DNA of 64,000 nucleotides from Roseovarius salinarum (GTDB lineage: Bacteria; Pseudomonadota; Alphaproteobacteria; Rhodobacterales; Rhodobacteraceae): assembly GCF_002834145.1 (NCBI RefSeq), contig NZ_PHNT01000012.1, positions 20,601 through 84,600 of the forward strand, written 5' to 3'. The notes under the pieces were generated by a model that did no database searches, was not told the DNA's origin, and worked only from the letters and a program-made list of their open reading frames with translations. A program made the translations under genes and the position numbers. This document shows, one piece after another, positions 36,111 through 45,008 of the stretch (position 1 is the stretch's first letter; each line of letters opens with the position of its first letter).

Positions 36111-38891
36111 TCACTCCGCCGCCACGCTTTCCTCGGCCTTCTCCACCCGCACGGCGCAGTACTTGAACTCGGGGATCTTGCCGTAGGGATCGATCGCCGG
36201 GTTGGTCAGCAGGTTCGCCGCCGCCTCGACGAAGGCGAAGGGCACGAAGACCATCTCGGGGCCGATCGCGCGGTCGGCACGGGCCATCAGCGTGATGCTG
36301 CCGCGCCGGCTGGTCAGGCGCACCATCTCGCCCGGCTCCACGCCCATCTTGCGCAGCGTGGCAGGGTGGAGCGAGCAGTTGGCCTCGGGCTCGACCGCGT
36401 CCAGCACCGTGGCGCGCCGCGTCATCGACCCGGTGTGCCAGTGCTCGAGCTGCCGCCCCGTCGTCAGCACGAAGGGATACTCGGCGTCGGGCATCTCGTC
36501 GGGGGGGATCACGCTGGCCGGCGTGAACTTCGCCCGGCCCTCGGCGCGCGGGAACCCGTCGCCGAAGACCACGGCCTCGCCCGGCCCCTCGGGGTCCTTG
36601 CAGGGGTAGGTGACGGCGTTCTCGCGCTCCAGCCGCTCCCAGGTGATGTTGTTGAGCGAGGGCATGTTCAGCGCCATCTCGGCAAAGACGTCCGCCGGGC
36701 TGGCGTAATCCCACGGCAGGCCCAGTCTACGGGCCAGCTCCACCGTGATCGCCCAGTCCTCGCGCGCCTCGCCCGGCGGCGGCACCGCGGGGCGGCCCAT
36801 CTGCACCTGACGGTTGGTGTTGGTCACCGTGCCCGTCTTCTCGGCAAAGGCCGAGGCGGGCAGGATCACGTCGGCGTAGTTCGCCGTCTCGGTCAGGAAG
36901 ATGTCCTGCACCACGAGGTGATCGAGCTTGGCAAGCGCGTCGCGCGCGTGGTCCACGTCGGGGTCGGACATCGCCGGGTTCTCGCCAAGGATGTACATCC
37001 CCCGCGTGTTGCCGGCGTGCACGTCATCCATGATCTCGGTGACGGTCAGCCCGGCCTCGCCGCTGAAATCATCGCTTTCCCAGACCTGCGTGAAGGCACG
37101 GCGCGCGTCCGGGTCCGTGACCTTCTGGTAATCGGGCAGGAACATCGGGATCAGCCCCGCGTCCGACGCGCCCTGCACGTTGTTCTGGCCGCGGAGCGGG
37201 TGCAGCCCGGTCCCGGGGCGGCCGACGTGGCCGCTCATCAGCGCCAGCGAGATCAGGCAGCGCGAATTGTCGGTGCCGTGGATGTGCTGCGAGATCCCCA
37301 TGCCCCAGAAGATCATGCCCGCCTGCGCGCCCGCGAATTCGCGCGCGACCTGCCGCAGCGTCTCGGACGGGATGCCGCAGATCTTTTCCATCTCCTCGGG
37401 CGGGAACTGCGCGAGGTGCGCCTTCTCGGCCTCCCAGTTCTCGGTGAAGGCCTCGATGTACTGCTGGTCGTAGAGCCCTTCCTCGACGATGACGTGCATG
37501 ATGGCGTTGAGCATCGACACGTCCGTGCCGGGCTTGAACTGCAGCATGTGCGTGGCGAAGCGGCGCAGGCCCACGCCGCGCGGGTCCATCACGATCAGCT
37601 TGCCGCCGCGCTTCGTGAACTGCTTGAAATACGTGGCGGCAACGGGGTGGTTCTCGACCGGGTTGGCGCCGATGATGATCGCGACGTCGGCGTTCTCGAT
37701 CTGGTTGAAGGTGGCGGTCACCGCGCCGCTGCCCACGTTCTCCATCAGCGCGGCGACCGAGGACGCGTGGCACAGCCGGGTGCAGTGGTCCACGTTGTTG
37801 TGGCCGAAGCCCTGCCGGATCAGTTTCTGGAACAGGTAGGCTTCCTCGTTGGTGCACTTGGCGCTGCCGAAACCGGCGACCGATTTGCCGCCATGCGCGT
37901 CCTTGAGCCGCTTGAGGCCCGCGGCGGCGGTGTCCAGCGCCTCGTCCCAGTCTGCCTCGCGGAAGACCTGCTGCCAGTTTTCCGGATCGACGTTCAGGCC
38001 CTTCGCGGGGGCATCCTCGCGCCGGATCAGCGGCTTCGTCAGGCGGTGATCGTGGTGGATGTAATCGAAGCCGAACCGCCCCTTGACGCACAGCCGCCCC
38101 TCGTTGGCGGGGCCGTCGATGCCGTCGACGTATTTCACCTTGTCGTCCTTGACCTTCAGGCTGACCTGGCAGCCCACCCCGCAGAAGGGGCAGACGCTTT
38201 CGACCTCGCGGTCGTAATCGGCGCTGTCGCCGACCTGGGTCTCGTCGAGAACGCTGGCCTCCATCAGCGCGCCGGTGGGGCAGGCCTGCACGCATTCGCC
38301 GCAGGCCACGCAGGTCGAGCTGCCCATCGGGTCGTCGAAATCGAAGACGGGGAAGCTGTCGTGGCCGCGCCCGGCCATGCCGATGACGTCGTTGACCTGC
38401 ACCTCGCGGCAGGCGCGCACACACAGGTTGCACTGGATGCAGGCATCGAGGTTCACGCGCATCGCGACGTGGCTGTCGTCGAGCAGCGGCACGCGGCTGT
38501 CTTCCATGGCGGGGAAGCGGCTTTCGGTCACGCCGTTCAGTTCGGCCATGTCCCACATGTGGCTGGACTTGTCGTGCGCCTCCTCCCGCGCCGGCTGGTC
38601 GGCCAGCAGAAGCTCCATCACCATCTTGCGCGACTTCTCGGCGCGTTCCGAGGCGGTCTTGACCACCATGCCGTCCTTCGCCTCGCGGATGCACGAGGCG
38701 GCGAGCACGCGCTCCCCCTCGATCTCGACCATGCAGGCGCGGCAGTTGCCATCGGGCCGGTATCCCGGCGCCGGCTTGTGGCACAGGTGCGGTATCACCA
38801 GCCCGCGGCCGTGGGCGACCTCCCAGATGGTCTGGCCGGCCTCGGCCTCGACTTCCGTGCCGTCGAGCGTGAATCGGATCTTGTCGGACAT
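36111..38891 (-). CDS. fdsA: NAD-type formate dehydrogenase, alpha subunit
   Basis: This 926-residue molybdenum enzyme oxidises formate to CO2. It has an N-terminal 2Fe-2S domain (Cys set from HLCHKP through NCRACM), a His-Cys3 cluster, two ferredoxin-type 4Fe-4S motifs (CIQCNLCVRAC and CVACGECVQACPTG), another 4Fe-4S (CPFCGVGC), and the bis-MGD catalytic domain in which the Mo ligand is Cys (TRLCHASS), not selenocysteine. The N-terminal part resembles NuoG, as in FdsA. No fdsB, fdsG or fdhD lies beside it, so partner subunits must be elsewhere. ATG 38891 follows AAGGAGG. Confidence 0.9.
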   Translation of the reverse strand: MSDKIRFTLDGTEVEAEAGQTIWEVAHGRGLVIPHLCHKPAPGYRPDGNCRACMVEIEGERVLAASCIREAKDGMVVKTASERAEKSRKMVMELLLADQPAREEAHDKSSHMWDMAELNGVTESRFPAMEDSRVPLLDDSHVAMRVNLDACIQCNLCVRACREVQVNDVIGMAGRGHDSFPVFDFDDPMGSSTCVACGECVQACPTGALMEASVLDETQVGDSADYDREVESVCPFCGVGCQVSLKVKDDKVKYVDGIDGPANEGRLCVKGRFGFDYIHHDHRLTKPLIRREDAPAKGLNVDPENWQQVFREADWDEALDTAAAGLKRLKDAHGGKSVAGFGSAKCTNEEAYLFQKLIRQGFGHNNVDHCTRLCHASSVAALMENVGSGAVTATFNQIENADVAIIIGANPVENHPVAATYFKQFTKRGGKLIVMDPRGVGLRRFATHMLQFKPGTDVSMLNAIMHVIVEEGLYDQQYIEAFTENWEAEKAHLAQFPPEEMEKICGIPSETLRQVAREFAGAQAGMIFWGMGISQHIHGTDNSRCLISLALMSGHVGRPGTGLHPLRGQNNVQGASDAGLIPMFLPDYQKVTDPDARRAFTQVWESDDFSGEAGLTVTEIMDDVHAGNTRGMYILGENPAMSDPDVDHARDALAKLDHLVVQDIFLTETANYADVILPASAFAEKTGTVTNTNRQVQMGRPAVPPPGEAREDWAITVELARRLGLPWDYASPADVFAEMALNMPSLNNITWERLERENAVTYPCKDPEGPGEAVVFGDGFPRAEGRAKFTPASVIPPDEMPDAEYPFVLTTGRQLEHWHTGSMTRRATVLDAVEPEANCSLHPATLRKMGVEPGEMVRLTSRRGSITLMARADRAIGPEMVFVPFAFVEAAANLLTNPAIDPYGKIPEFKYCAVRVEKAEESVAAE

Positions 38892-39081
38892 GCGCGCCTC
38901 CTTGCCGACCGCATGATAAACATGGGGCGCACGGCCCGAGTCCGTCAATCCCGACACCTGTCCGCGCATTTGCGCCAAGCCATCCGTTCACGGTTGTCCG
39001 GGTTTCGGCCACCGTCGGCTTCCAACTCACGGCAAGCCCCGCTAACGTCGCGCCGAATGCGAACCGGCGGAGCGACCACCA

Positions 39082-39732
39082 TTGTCCGAGATCATCCTCG
39101 TGCGGCACGGCCAGGCGATGAACCACGCCACGGACGAGGCCGGGTATGACCGGCTCTCCAGGCTGGGCCGCCAGCAAGCGGAATGGCTTGGCAGCCATCT
39201 GGCCGCGACGGAGCCGCATTTCGACCGTGTCCTGACCGGAACGCTGGCGCGGCAGGTGGGCACGGCCGAGGCGATGGGTTATGCCATCACGCGGCAGGAC
39301 GCACGGCTGAACGAGTTGCACTACTTCCACCTCGCCCGGGCCGTCGAATCGCAGCACGGGGTTCCGGCGCCGCGCGATGCGCGCGAGTTCTCGCGCTACC
39401 TGCCAGAGGTGATCGAACACTGGACGCGCGGCGCCCTGGCAGAGGTGCCCGAGACCTTCGACACCTTCGCCGACCGCGTCACCGCCGTTATCGACGAGAT
39501 CTGCAAGACGCCGGGGCGCACGCTGGTCGTCACCTCCGGCGGGGTCATCGGCATGGCGATGCGCCACGCGCTGGGGCTGGAAAACGGCGGCATGGCGCGG
39601 ATGATGCTACAGGTGCGCAACAGCTCGCTGCACCGGCTGGAGTATGTCCACGACCAGCTGATGGTCGGCGGGTTCAACGCAACGCCGCACCTTGACACAC
39701 CGGAGCGGGCGCACGCCCGAACCTTCGTCTGA
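39082..39732 (+). CDS. Histidine phosphatase family protein
   Basis: This 216-residue protein of the phosphoglycerate-mutase-like superfamily has the catalytic LVRHGQA near the N-terminus and a second His region in VVTSGGVIGMAM; the more usual SHG is SGG here, so activity is uncertain. The start is TTG 39082, since the upstream ATG at 39057 is in another frame. It lies 14 bases before the saccharopine dehydrogenase pair and is probably co-transcribed with it. Substrate unknown. Confidence 0.78.
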   Translation: MSEIILVRHGQAMNHATDEAGYDRLSRLGRQQAEWLGSHLAATEPHFDRVLTGTLARQVGTAEAMGYAITRQDARLNELHYFHLARAVESQHGVPAPRDAREFSRYLPEVIEHWTRGALAEVPETFDTFADRVTAVIDEICKTPGRTLVVTSGGVIGMAMRHALGLENGGMARMMLQVRNSSLHRLEYVHDQLMVGGFNATPHLDTPERAHARTFV

Positions 39733-39746
39733 AAGGAGATCATGGC

Positions 39747-40808
39747 ATGACTCACCTCTGGCTCCGCGCCGAACAGCGGCCGCACGAGGAACGCACCGGG
39801 CTGACGCCCGGCGGCGCGGCAGACCTGATCGCCGGCGGCATCACGGTGACGGTCGAGGAAAGCGGACGCCGGGCCATACCCACGCAGGCCTACGCCGACG
39901 CGGGCTGCGCCATCGCCCCCGAAGGCAGCTGGCCCGATGCCCCGCGCGATGCCATCGTGTTCGGTCTCAAGGAGCTGCCCGACGACGGCACGCCTCTGGT
40001 GCACCGCCATGTCATGTTCGGGCATGCCTTCAAGGGCCAGCATTCGGGGCGCCGCCTGCTGGAGCGTTTCAGGGCCGGCGGCGGAGCGCTCTACGACCTC
40101 GAATACCTCGTGGACGGTGCGGGCCGGCGCGTCGCCGCCTTCGGCTACTGGGCGGGCTACGCGGGCGCGGCGGTGTCGCTCAAGGCCTGGGCCGCGCAGC
40201 GGGCGGGGGGGATCTGCCCGCCGGTCACCACCTACCCGGGCAAGGACGCGCTGCTGAACGACCTCGCCGCGGATCTGCGCGGCGCGGGTGACGCGCGCCC
40301 CACCGCCATCGTCATCGGCGCGCTGGGCCGCGTGGGCACCGGCGCGACCGACCTTTGCGCGGAAGCGGGCGTGTCCACGACGAAATGGGACATGGACGAG
40401 ACCGCCCACGGCGGCCCGTTTCCCGAGATCCTCGACCACGAGCTGTTCATCAACTGCATCCTCGCCCGTCCCGGAACGCCCGTCTTCGTGCCCGAAACGG
40501 CGCTGACGCGGGATCGCCGCCTGACCGTCATCGGCGACGTGGCCTGCGACCCGGACAGCGACTACAACCCGGTGCCCGTCTACGACACCGCCACCACCTG
40601 GGAGGCCCCTGTGACACGCGTGGCCGACGACCCGCCGCTCGACGTGATGGCCATCGACAACCTGCCGTCACTGCTGCCGGTGGAATCCTCGCAGGACTTC
40701 GCGGCGCAACTCTTGCCCTCGCTGGCGGGGTTGGACAATCTGGAGACCGGCGTCTGGGCGCGCGCACGGGCAGTCTTCGACGAACACGTGAAAGGGATTG
40801 GAACATGA
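39747..40808 (+). CDS. Saccharopine dehydrogenase, lysine-forming type
   Basis: This 353-residue protein is related to alanine dehydrogenase/transhydrogenase and yeast Lys1. It has the N-terminal LRAEQRPHEERTGLTP and a Rossmann stretch IVIGALGRVGTGATDLC. It interconverts saccharopine with lysine and 2-oxoglutarate using NAD. The partner gene overlaps its stop by ATGA. Together they form the bacterial saccharopine route between lysine and aminoadipate semialdehyde; direction (breakdown or synthesis) cannot be read from sequence. An AAGGAGA site lies upstream of ATG 39747. Confidence 0.85.
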   Translation: MTHLWLRAEQRPHEERTGLTPGGAADLIAGGITVTVEESGRRAIPTQAYADAGCAIAPEGSWPDAPRDAIVFGLKELPDDGTPLVHRHVMFGHAFKGQHSGRRLLERFRAGGGALYDLEYLVDGAGRRVAAFGYWAGYAGAAVSLKAWAAQRAGGICPPVTTYPGKDALLNDLAADLRGAGDARPTAIVIGALGRVGTGATDLCAEAGVSTTKWDMDETAHGGPFPEILDHELFINCILARPGTPVFVPETALTRDRRLTVIGDVACDPDSDYNPVPVYDTATTWEAPVTRVADDPPLDVMAIDNLPSLLPVESSQDFAAQLLPSLAGLDNLETGVWARARAVFDEHVKGIGT

Positions 40809-41947
40809 CGATACACTGGTGCGGCACCGGCCTTTCGGCCATTCCCGGCCTGCGCCGCCTGATCGAGGCGGGCCACGAGGTCACCGTCTGGAACCGGACC
40901 CTGGACAAGGCCCGCGACGCCGTGGGGGACCTGACCGACAGGATCATGGTATTCGACGCCGACGCGCTTGCAGCCGAGGTGCAGGAGGGCGACATCGTCG
41001 TGTCCATGCTGCCGGGCGACTGGCACGTGCCGCTGGCCGAGATGTGCATCAACAAGGGCGCGCATTTCGTGTCGTCCAGCTACATCTTGCCCGAGATGCA
41101 CGAGCTGCACGCCAAGGCGCTGGTGCGCGGCGTCTGCCTGGTCAACGAGGTGGGGCTCGACCCGGGCATCGACCACCTGATGGCGCATCACCTCGTGGCC
41201 GATTACCGTGCGTCCGACGCCTTCGACGCGGGCAACGACCTGTCGTTCACCTCGTATTGCGGCGGGATCCCGAAGCACCCCAACCCCTTCCGTTACAAGT
41301 TCAGCTGGTCGCCGCTGGGCGTGCTCAAGGCGCTGCGTTCGCCCTCGCGTTCGATCCGCGACTTTTCCGAGTTGCGGGTGGACCGGCCGTGGGACGCGAT
41401 CTCGGCCTACACCGCGCCGCTGCCGACGCCGGAGACCTTCGAGGTCTACCCGAACCGCGATTCCATCCCCTTCATGGACGATTACCATTTCGAGCCTTCC
41501 TGGCGGGTCAAGGAGTTCGTGCGCGGCACGCTGCGGCTCAACGGCTGGTCGGAGGCGTGGCGGGACATCTTCGACGAGATCGAGACGCTCGAGGGCGCCG
41601 AGGGCGAGGCCCGCCTCAAGGAGATGTCGGACGCGCTCTGGGCCGAGAACGCCTATGACGAGGGCGAGCCGGATCGCGTGGTGCTGTGCGTGTCGCTCAA
41701 GGCGGAACGGGAGGGGCGACCCGTCTGGCACAAGACCTATGTCATGGACGCCTGGGGCGACGCGCGCGGCACCGCGATGGCACGGCTGGTGTCGATTCCG
41801 CTGTCGATGGTGATCGAAGCGGTGGCCAACCGGGAGATCCCCGCAGGCGTCACCCCCGCGCCCAGCGACCCGAAGCTGGTGCAGCGGCTTCTTGGCAAGG
41901 TCGATACGCTGGCGCAGCACCTCCAGGTGGTTGACCACACCGCGTGA
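40805..41947 (+). CDS. Saccharopine dehydrogenase, reductase (Lys9) type
   Basis: This 380-residue protein has a Rossmann start (HWCGTGLSAIPGLRRLIEAGHEVTVWNRT) and family features NEVGLDPGIDHLMAHH and SYCGGIPKHPNPFRYKFSWSP, which contact the saccharopine side chains. It catalyses the step between saccharopine and aminoadipate semialdehyde plus glutamate. It overlaps the Lys1-type gene by 4 bases. The repeat/terminator motif at 41981 follows its end. Confidence 0.87.
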   Translation: MTIHWCGTGLSAIPGLRRLIEAGHEVTVWNRTLDKARDAVGDLTDRIMVFDADALAAEVQEGDIVVSMLPGDWHVPLAEMCINKGAHFVSSSYILPEMHELHAKALVRGVCLVNEVGLDPGIDHLMAHHLVADYRASDAFDAGNDLSFTSYCGGIPKHPNPFRYKFSWSPLGVLKALRSPSRSIRDFSELRVDRPWDAISAYTAPLPTPETFEVYPNRDSIPFMDDYHFEPSWRVKEFVRGTLRLNGWSEAWRDIFDEIETLEGAEGEARLKEMSDALWAENAYDEGEPDRVVLCVSLKAEREGRPVWHKTYVMDAWGDARGTAMARLVSIPLSMVIEAVANREIPAGVTPAPSDPKLVQRLLGKVDTLAQHLQVVDHTA

Positions 41948-41980
41948 TCGCGACCGCCTCTTCGTGCTGCGCCCGTGCGG

Positions 41981-42014
41981 ATGCCTCCGGCGGGAGTATT
42001 TCGGGCAAGATGAA
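41981..42014 (+). terminator. Hairpin plus GAGTATTTCGGGCAAGATGAA motif
   Basis: A short stem (CTCC-GGCG-GGAG) runs into GAGTATTTCGGGCAAGATGAA, 18 of 21 bases identical to the motif after livK. It is placed 34 bases after the saccharopine dehydrogenase stop. I recall this kind of motif as frequent after genes in Rhodobacteraceae; terminator use is inferred. Confidence 0.5.
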
Positions 42015-42091
42015 TGCGGTTGCGCGCGGCCATGCCGCATCGCGACCGGATGCCGGATCTCGTGCCGCAGACCGCAACCGGACGCCGTGCG

Positions 42092-42418
42092 TCACCCGCC
42101 GCGGATCAGATCGTCCTCTTCCTCGGTGACAGAGATACCCAGTTCATCGAGGCCGTTCTCGAGGTGATCGGACAGGTGCGGCGTCCCGATCAGGTAATCG
42201 GCGGTCGGCGTCGTCGCCTCGGCGCGGGCGGTCGCCTTGGCCTCTTCAAGTTCGTCGGCCATGAAGCTTTCGCGCCCGATCCACATCAGGGCCACGAGGC
42301 TGTATTTCTCCTCGTCCGTCAGTCGGTCGATGAAGGCCCGCAACTCGCCCTCGGCGCGGTCGAGCTCCCGTGCCATCAGGATGATCTGGGCCACCTTGTA
42401 GGTGCTGATATCGAGCAT
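42092..42418 (-). CDS. DUF3775-family protein
   Basis: This 108-residue acidic, helical, soluble protein has the pattern VAQIILMARELDRAEGELRAFIDRLTDEEKYSLVALMWIGR seen in DUF3775 proteins. No function is known. ATG 42418 follows AGGAGGAAG. It stands alone between the saccharopine gene and the SDR gene. Confidence 0.75.
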   Translation of the reverse strand: MLDISTYKVAQIILMARELDRAEGELRAFIDRLTDEEKYSLVALMWIGRESFMADELEEAKATARAEATTPTADYLIGTPHLSDHLENGLDELGISVTEEEDDLIRGG

Positions 42419-42484
42419 GGTCTTCCTCCTGTCGGCGCGACTCTACCACAGCAATGCCGCCTGTCTCTGCCCCATTCCTTGATC

Positions 42485-43219
42485 TTACGCAAACAGGCGG
42501 TAATAGGCCCAGTCGGGCAGGAACCGCGACAGGCGGAAGACAAGGCTGAATGCCCAGGGAAAATGCCTCTGGAAGGCGCTTTCGTCGCTCATCAGGTCGA
42601 ACATCTCGCGCGCCGCGCGCTCGGGCGTCATCAGGAAGGGCATGTGGAACTCGTTCTTGTCGGTCAGGCGGGTTCGCACGAAGCCGGGGTTGGCCAGTTG
42701 CACGCGCACGCCGGTGCGCCCCAGGTCCGCGCGCATGGTTTCCGCCAGCGACATCAGCCCGGCCTTGGACGCGCCGTAGCCCACCGCGCCCGGCAGGCCG
42801 CGAAACCCCGAGAGCGAGCCGGTCAACACGATGTGACCCGCGTCGCGCGCGACCATGCCCGGCACGACATGGCCCAGCACCCGCACGCCGCCGGTGAAGT
42901 TAACGTCGGCCATCATGGTTGCCTGGCCGGCATCCCAGCGCGTCGCGGGCATCGGCCAGTACACCCCGGCAAGGTAGACCAGCCCGTCCACATCGCCCGC
43001 CCGCTCGGCCGCGCGCGCGACGCTGGCGTCGTCCGTGACGTCCATGGGCACGACCCGCGTGCGTCCCGGCAGTTCGCGGGCCAGGTCCTCCAGCCGGTCG
43101 GCGTTGCGGGCCGACAGAACCAGTTCGGCGCCCACGGCACTGAGCTGGCGGGCCAGCGCCGCGCCCAGCCCTTCGCTTGCCCCCACGATCCAGTAGCGTT
43201 TGCCGGCCCAGTCCGTCAC
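42485..43219 (-). CDS. Short-chain dehydrogenase/reductase
   Basis: This 244-residue SDR oxidoreductase has the NAD(P) motif GASEGLGAAL near the N-terminus, the substrate-side Ser in LTGSLSGFRG and the catalytic YGASK. The start is GTG 43219, set by a GGAGG site 6 bases upstream and by the 4-base overlap with the preceding DUF3833 gene. It is the last gene of the sigma-E-controlled operon, in the place of RSP1087 of Rhodobacter sphaeroides (recalled, not checked). Confidence 0.88.
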   Translation of the reverse strand: MTDWAGKRYWIVGASEGLGAALARQLSAVGAELVLSARNADRLEDLARELPGRTRVVPMDVTDDASVARAAERAGDVDGLVYLAGVYWPMPATRWDAGQATMMADVNFTGGVRVLGHVVPGMVARDAGHIVLTGSLSGFRGLPGAVGYGASKAGLMSLAETMRADLGRTGVRVQLANPGFVRTRLTDKNEFHMPFLMTPERAAREMFDLMSDESAFQRHFPWAFSLVFRLSRFLPDWAYYRLFA

Positions 43220-43779
43220 GCCGCCTCCGTTCTGCGCATGGTCGCCACGAGCTCGGCCACCTTGATGCCGAACTTGCGGAACTGGCTTCGGTTGACGATG
43301 ACGCCGTCGGGCGCAAGGTACATCCAGTCCGTCACGTCGAGCGTGTGGCCGCCCGCGTCCTCGTCCAGCTTGAGCCGGTAGCGCAGTTGCACCGTCGGTC
43401 CCGACTGCTGGCCGTGGCCGGTGCCGATGACATCCGCCGCCTCGGCGCGGATAGACCCGTCGTTGCCAAGCTGCAACCGCCATTCGCGGTCCTGTGCGCG
43501 GCCGCTGTCATACTCGAAATGCTCGCGCATGACCCCGCGGTTGCCGTCCCATTGCGCCTCGAAGTCGCCGTTGAAGCGCGACACCACGCGGCCCATCGGC
43601 CCGTAGATCACGCCCTCGCACCGGATGGGCCCGTTCAGGTGCCTGCGCAGGTCGAAGGGCGGATCGCCGTCGGCGTAATCCTCGGGGCGCTGCGCGGCAA
43701 AGCCGGTCAGGCGCACCCTGATGACCACGAGACCCAGCATCGCGGCCGCGCCGAGAAGGAAGAAGGTCAGGGGTGTCAA
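43216..43779 (-). CDS. DUF3833-family lipid-associated membrane protein
   Basis: This 187-residue protein has an N-terminal membrane anchor (LTFFLLGAAAMLGLVVI) and a beta-rich domain with NGPIRCEGVIYGPMGRVVSRFNGD. The family is uncharacterised but is repeatedly found in this operon type. The start is TTG 43779, overlapping the stop of the MFS gene (TTGA), with AAAGGAG about 10 bases upstream. No in-frame ATG fits. Fourth gene of the sigma-E operon. Confidence 0.78.
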   Translation of the reverse strand: MTPLTFFLLGAAAMLGLVVIRVRLTGFAAQRPEDYADGDPPFDLRRHLNGPIRCEGVIYGPMGRVVSRFNGDFEAQWDGNRGVMREHFEYDSGRAQDREWRLQLGNDGSIRAEAADVIGTGHGQQSGPTVQLRYRLKLDEDAGGHTLDVTDWMYLAPDGVIVNRSQFRKFGIKVAELVATMRRTEAA

Positions 43780-45008
43780 TGGCTCATGCTCCTTTCGGAT
43801 TGTGGGGTTTGCTCGAGGCGCAGGCCGGCGAGCAGCACGATCGCGACGGCCTTGAGCCCGCAGGGCAGCGCGCCGTACAGCAGGCTCAGCAACAGCAGCG
43901 CCTGCGGATCGTTGTCGGCGCCGGCCTTGAACCCTCCGGCCTCGAGCAACGGCAGCAGGCTCACCGCGGCAACCGCGAGGGTGAACTTCGACACGAAGGA
44001 CCACAGCCCGAAGGCCTCGCTGGCCCCGGGAGAGATCGTTTCCATGCGCCGTGCGAACAGCGCCGGCAGCAGCGTCATGTCGGCGCCCAGCGCGGCGCCC
44101 GAGGCCAGGCAGATCACGCCGAACGCCCATGTATCGCCCGCGCCAAGCGTCACCGCCGCGGCGAAGGCCGCGATCGAAAGCACCATGCCCGACAGCAGCA
44201 CGCGCCGCGCGCCCAGCGCCTCGGCCATGTGGCCCCAGACCGGCGCGGCGGCCGCCGCGGACAGGAAGAACAGCAGCAGGAACGGCCCTTCCAGACCGGG
44301 CGCCTGCAGCCGGCTTTCCACGAAGAACAGGAACAGGGTCGAGGTCACCGCCACGGGCGCGGCGTTCACCAGCGCGACGATCAGCAGGCGTCGCGCCACC
44401 GGGTCGCGCAGCACCGTCGCGAATCCCGTCGTCTCCTGCACGGCGGCGCCCTGCCACTGGCCGGCCATCGCCACCAGCGCAACCAGCGCGAGCCCCGCGA
44501 AGGCCACCGCGAACCCCGCGTAGCCGCCCAGCGCGACCGGCGCCACGGCCGCCGCGCATATTCCCAGAAGCGCGCCGGTCTCACGCCAGCGCGCCAACCG
44601 AAGGTGGCCCTGGCTGGGCAGACGCCCGGCCGCCGCGACCCCTTGCGCGTAGAAACAGATGGTCAGGTAGCTGAAGGCGGAGAACACCAGCGTGACCATC
44701 GCGGCGAACCACGCCAGCGGCGCCACCGGCGGGGTGACGGCAAACAGGCCGAGCATCGCGCCCGTCATCACCAGCACGGCCACCGCGACCGACGACCCCC
44801 GGCGGTGGCGCAGCCGCTCGGCCAGCCGGCCCAGCAAAGGGTCCTGCACGACGTCGGCCAGCCGCAGCACGAAGAGCACGCCGCCCAGCGCGCCCAGCGA
44901 CACGCCGTAGGCGTCCACGTAGAACTTGGGCGCATGAATGTAGAGCGGCAGCCCGGCCGCCGCGAGCAGACCGGCGAACAGCGCGTAGGATGGCAGGCGC
45001 GGCGCCAT
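43776..45008 (-). CDS. MFS transporter (sugar:cation symporter-like)
   Basis: This 410-residue protein has about 12 membrane helices of the glycoside-pentoside-hexuronide:cation symporter type (DVVQDPLLGRLAERLRHRRG near helix 2). The substrate in this stress operon is unlikely to be a sugar; a lipid or lipid precursor is a reasonable guess given the neighbours. ATG 45008 shares one base with the stop of the DUF1365 gene (TGATG). Confidence 0.85.
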   Translation of the reverse strand: MAPRLPSYALFAGLLAAAGLPLYIHAPKFYVDAYGVSLGALGGVLFVLRLADVVQDPLLGRLAERLRHRRGSSVAVAVLVMTGAMLGLFAVTPPVAPLAWFAAMVTLVFSAFSYLTICFYAQGVAAAGRLPSQGHLRLARWRETGALLGICAAAVAPVALGGYAGFAVAFAGLALVALVAMAGQWQGAAVQETTGFATVLRDPVARRLLIVALVNAAPVAVTSTLFLFFVESRLQAPGLEGPFLLLFFLSAAAAAPVWGHMAEALGARRVLLSGMVLSIAAFAAAVTLGAGDTWAFGVICLASGAALGADMTLLPALFARRMETISPGASEAFGLWSFVSKFTLAVAAVSLLPLLEAGGFKAGADNDPQALLLLSLLYGALPCGLKAVAIVLLAGLRLEQTPQSERSMSH

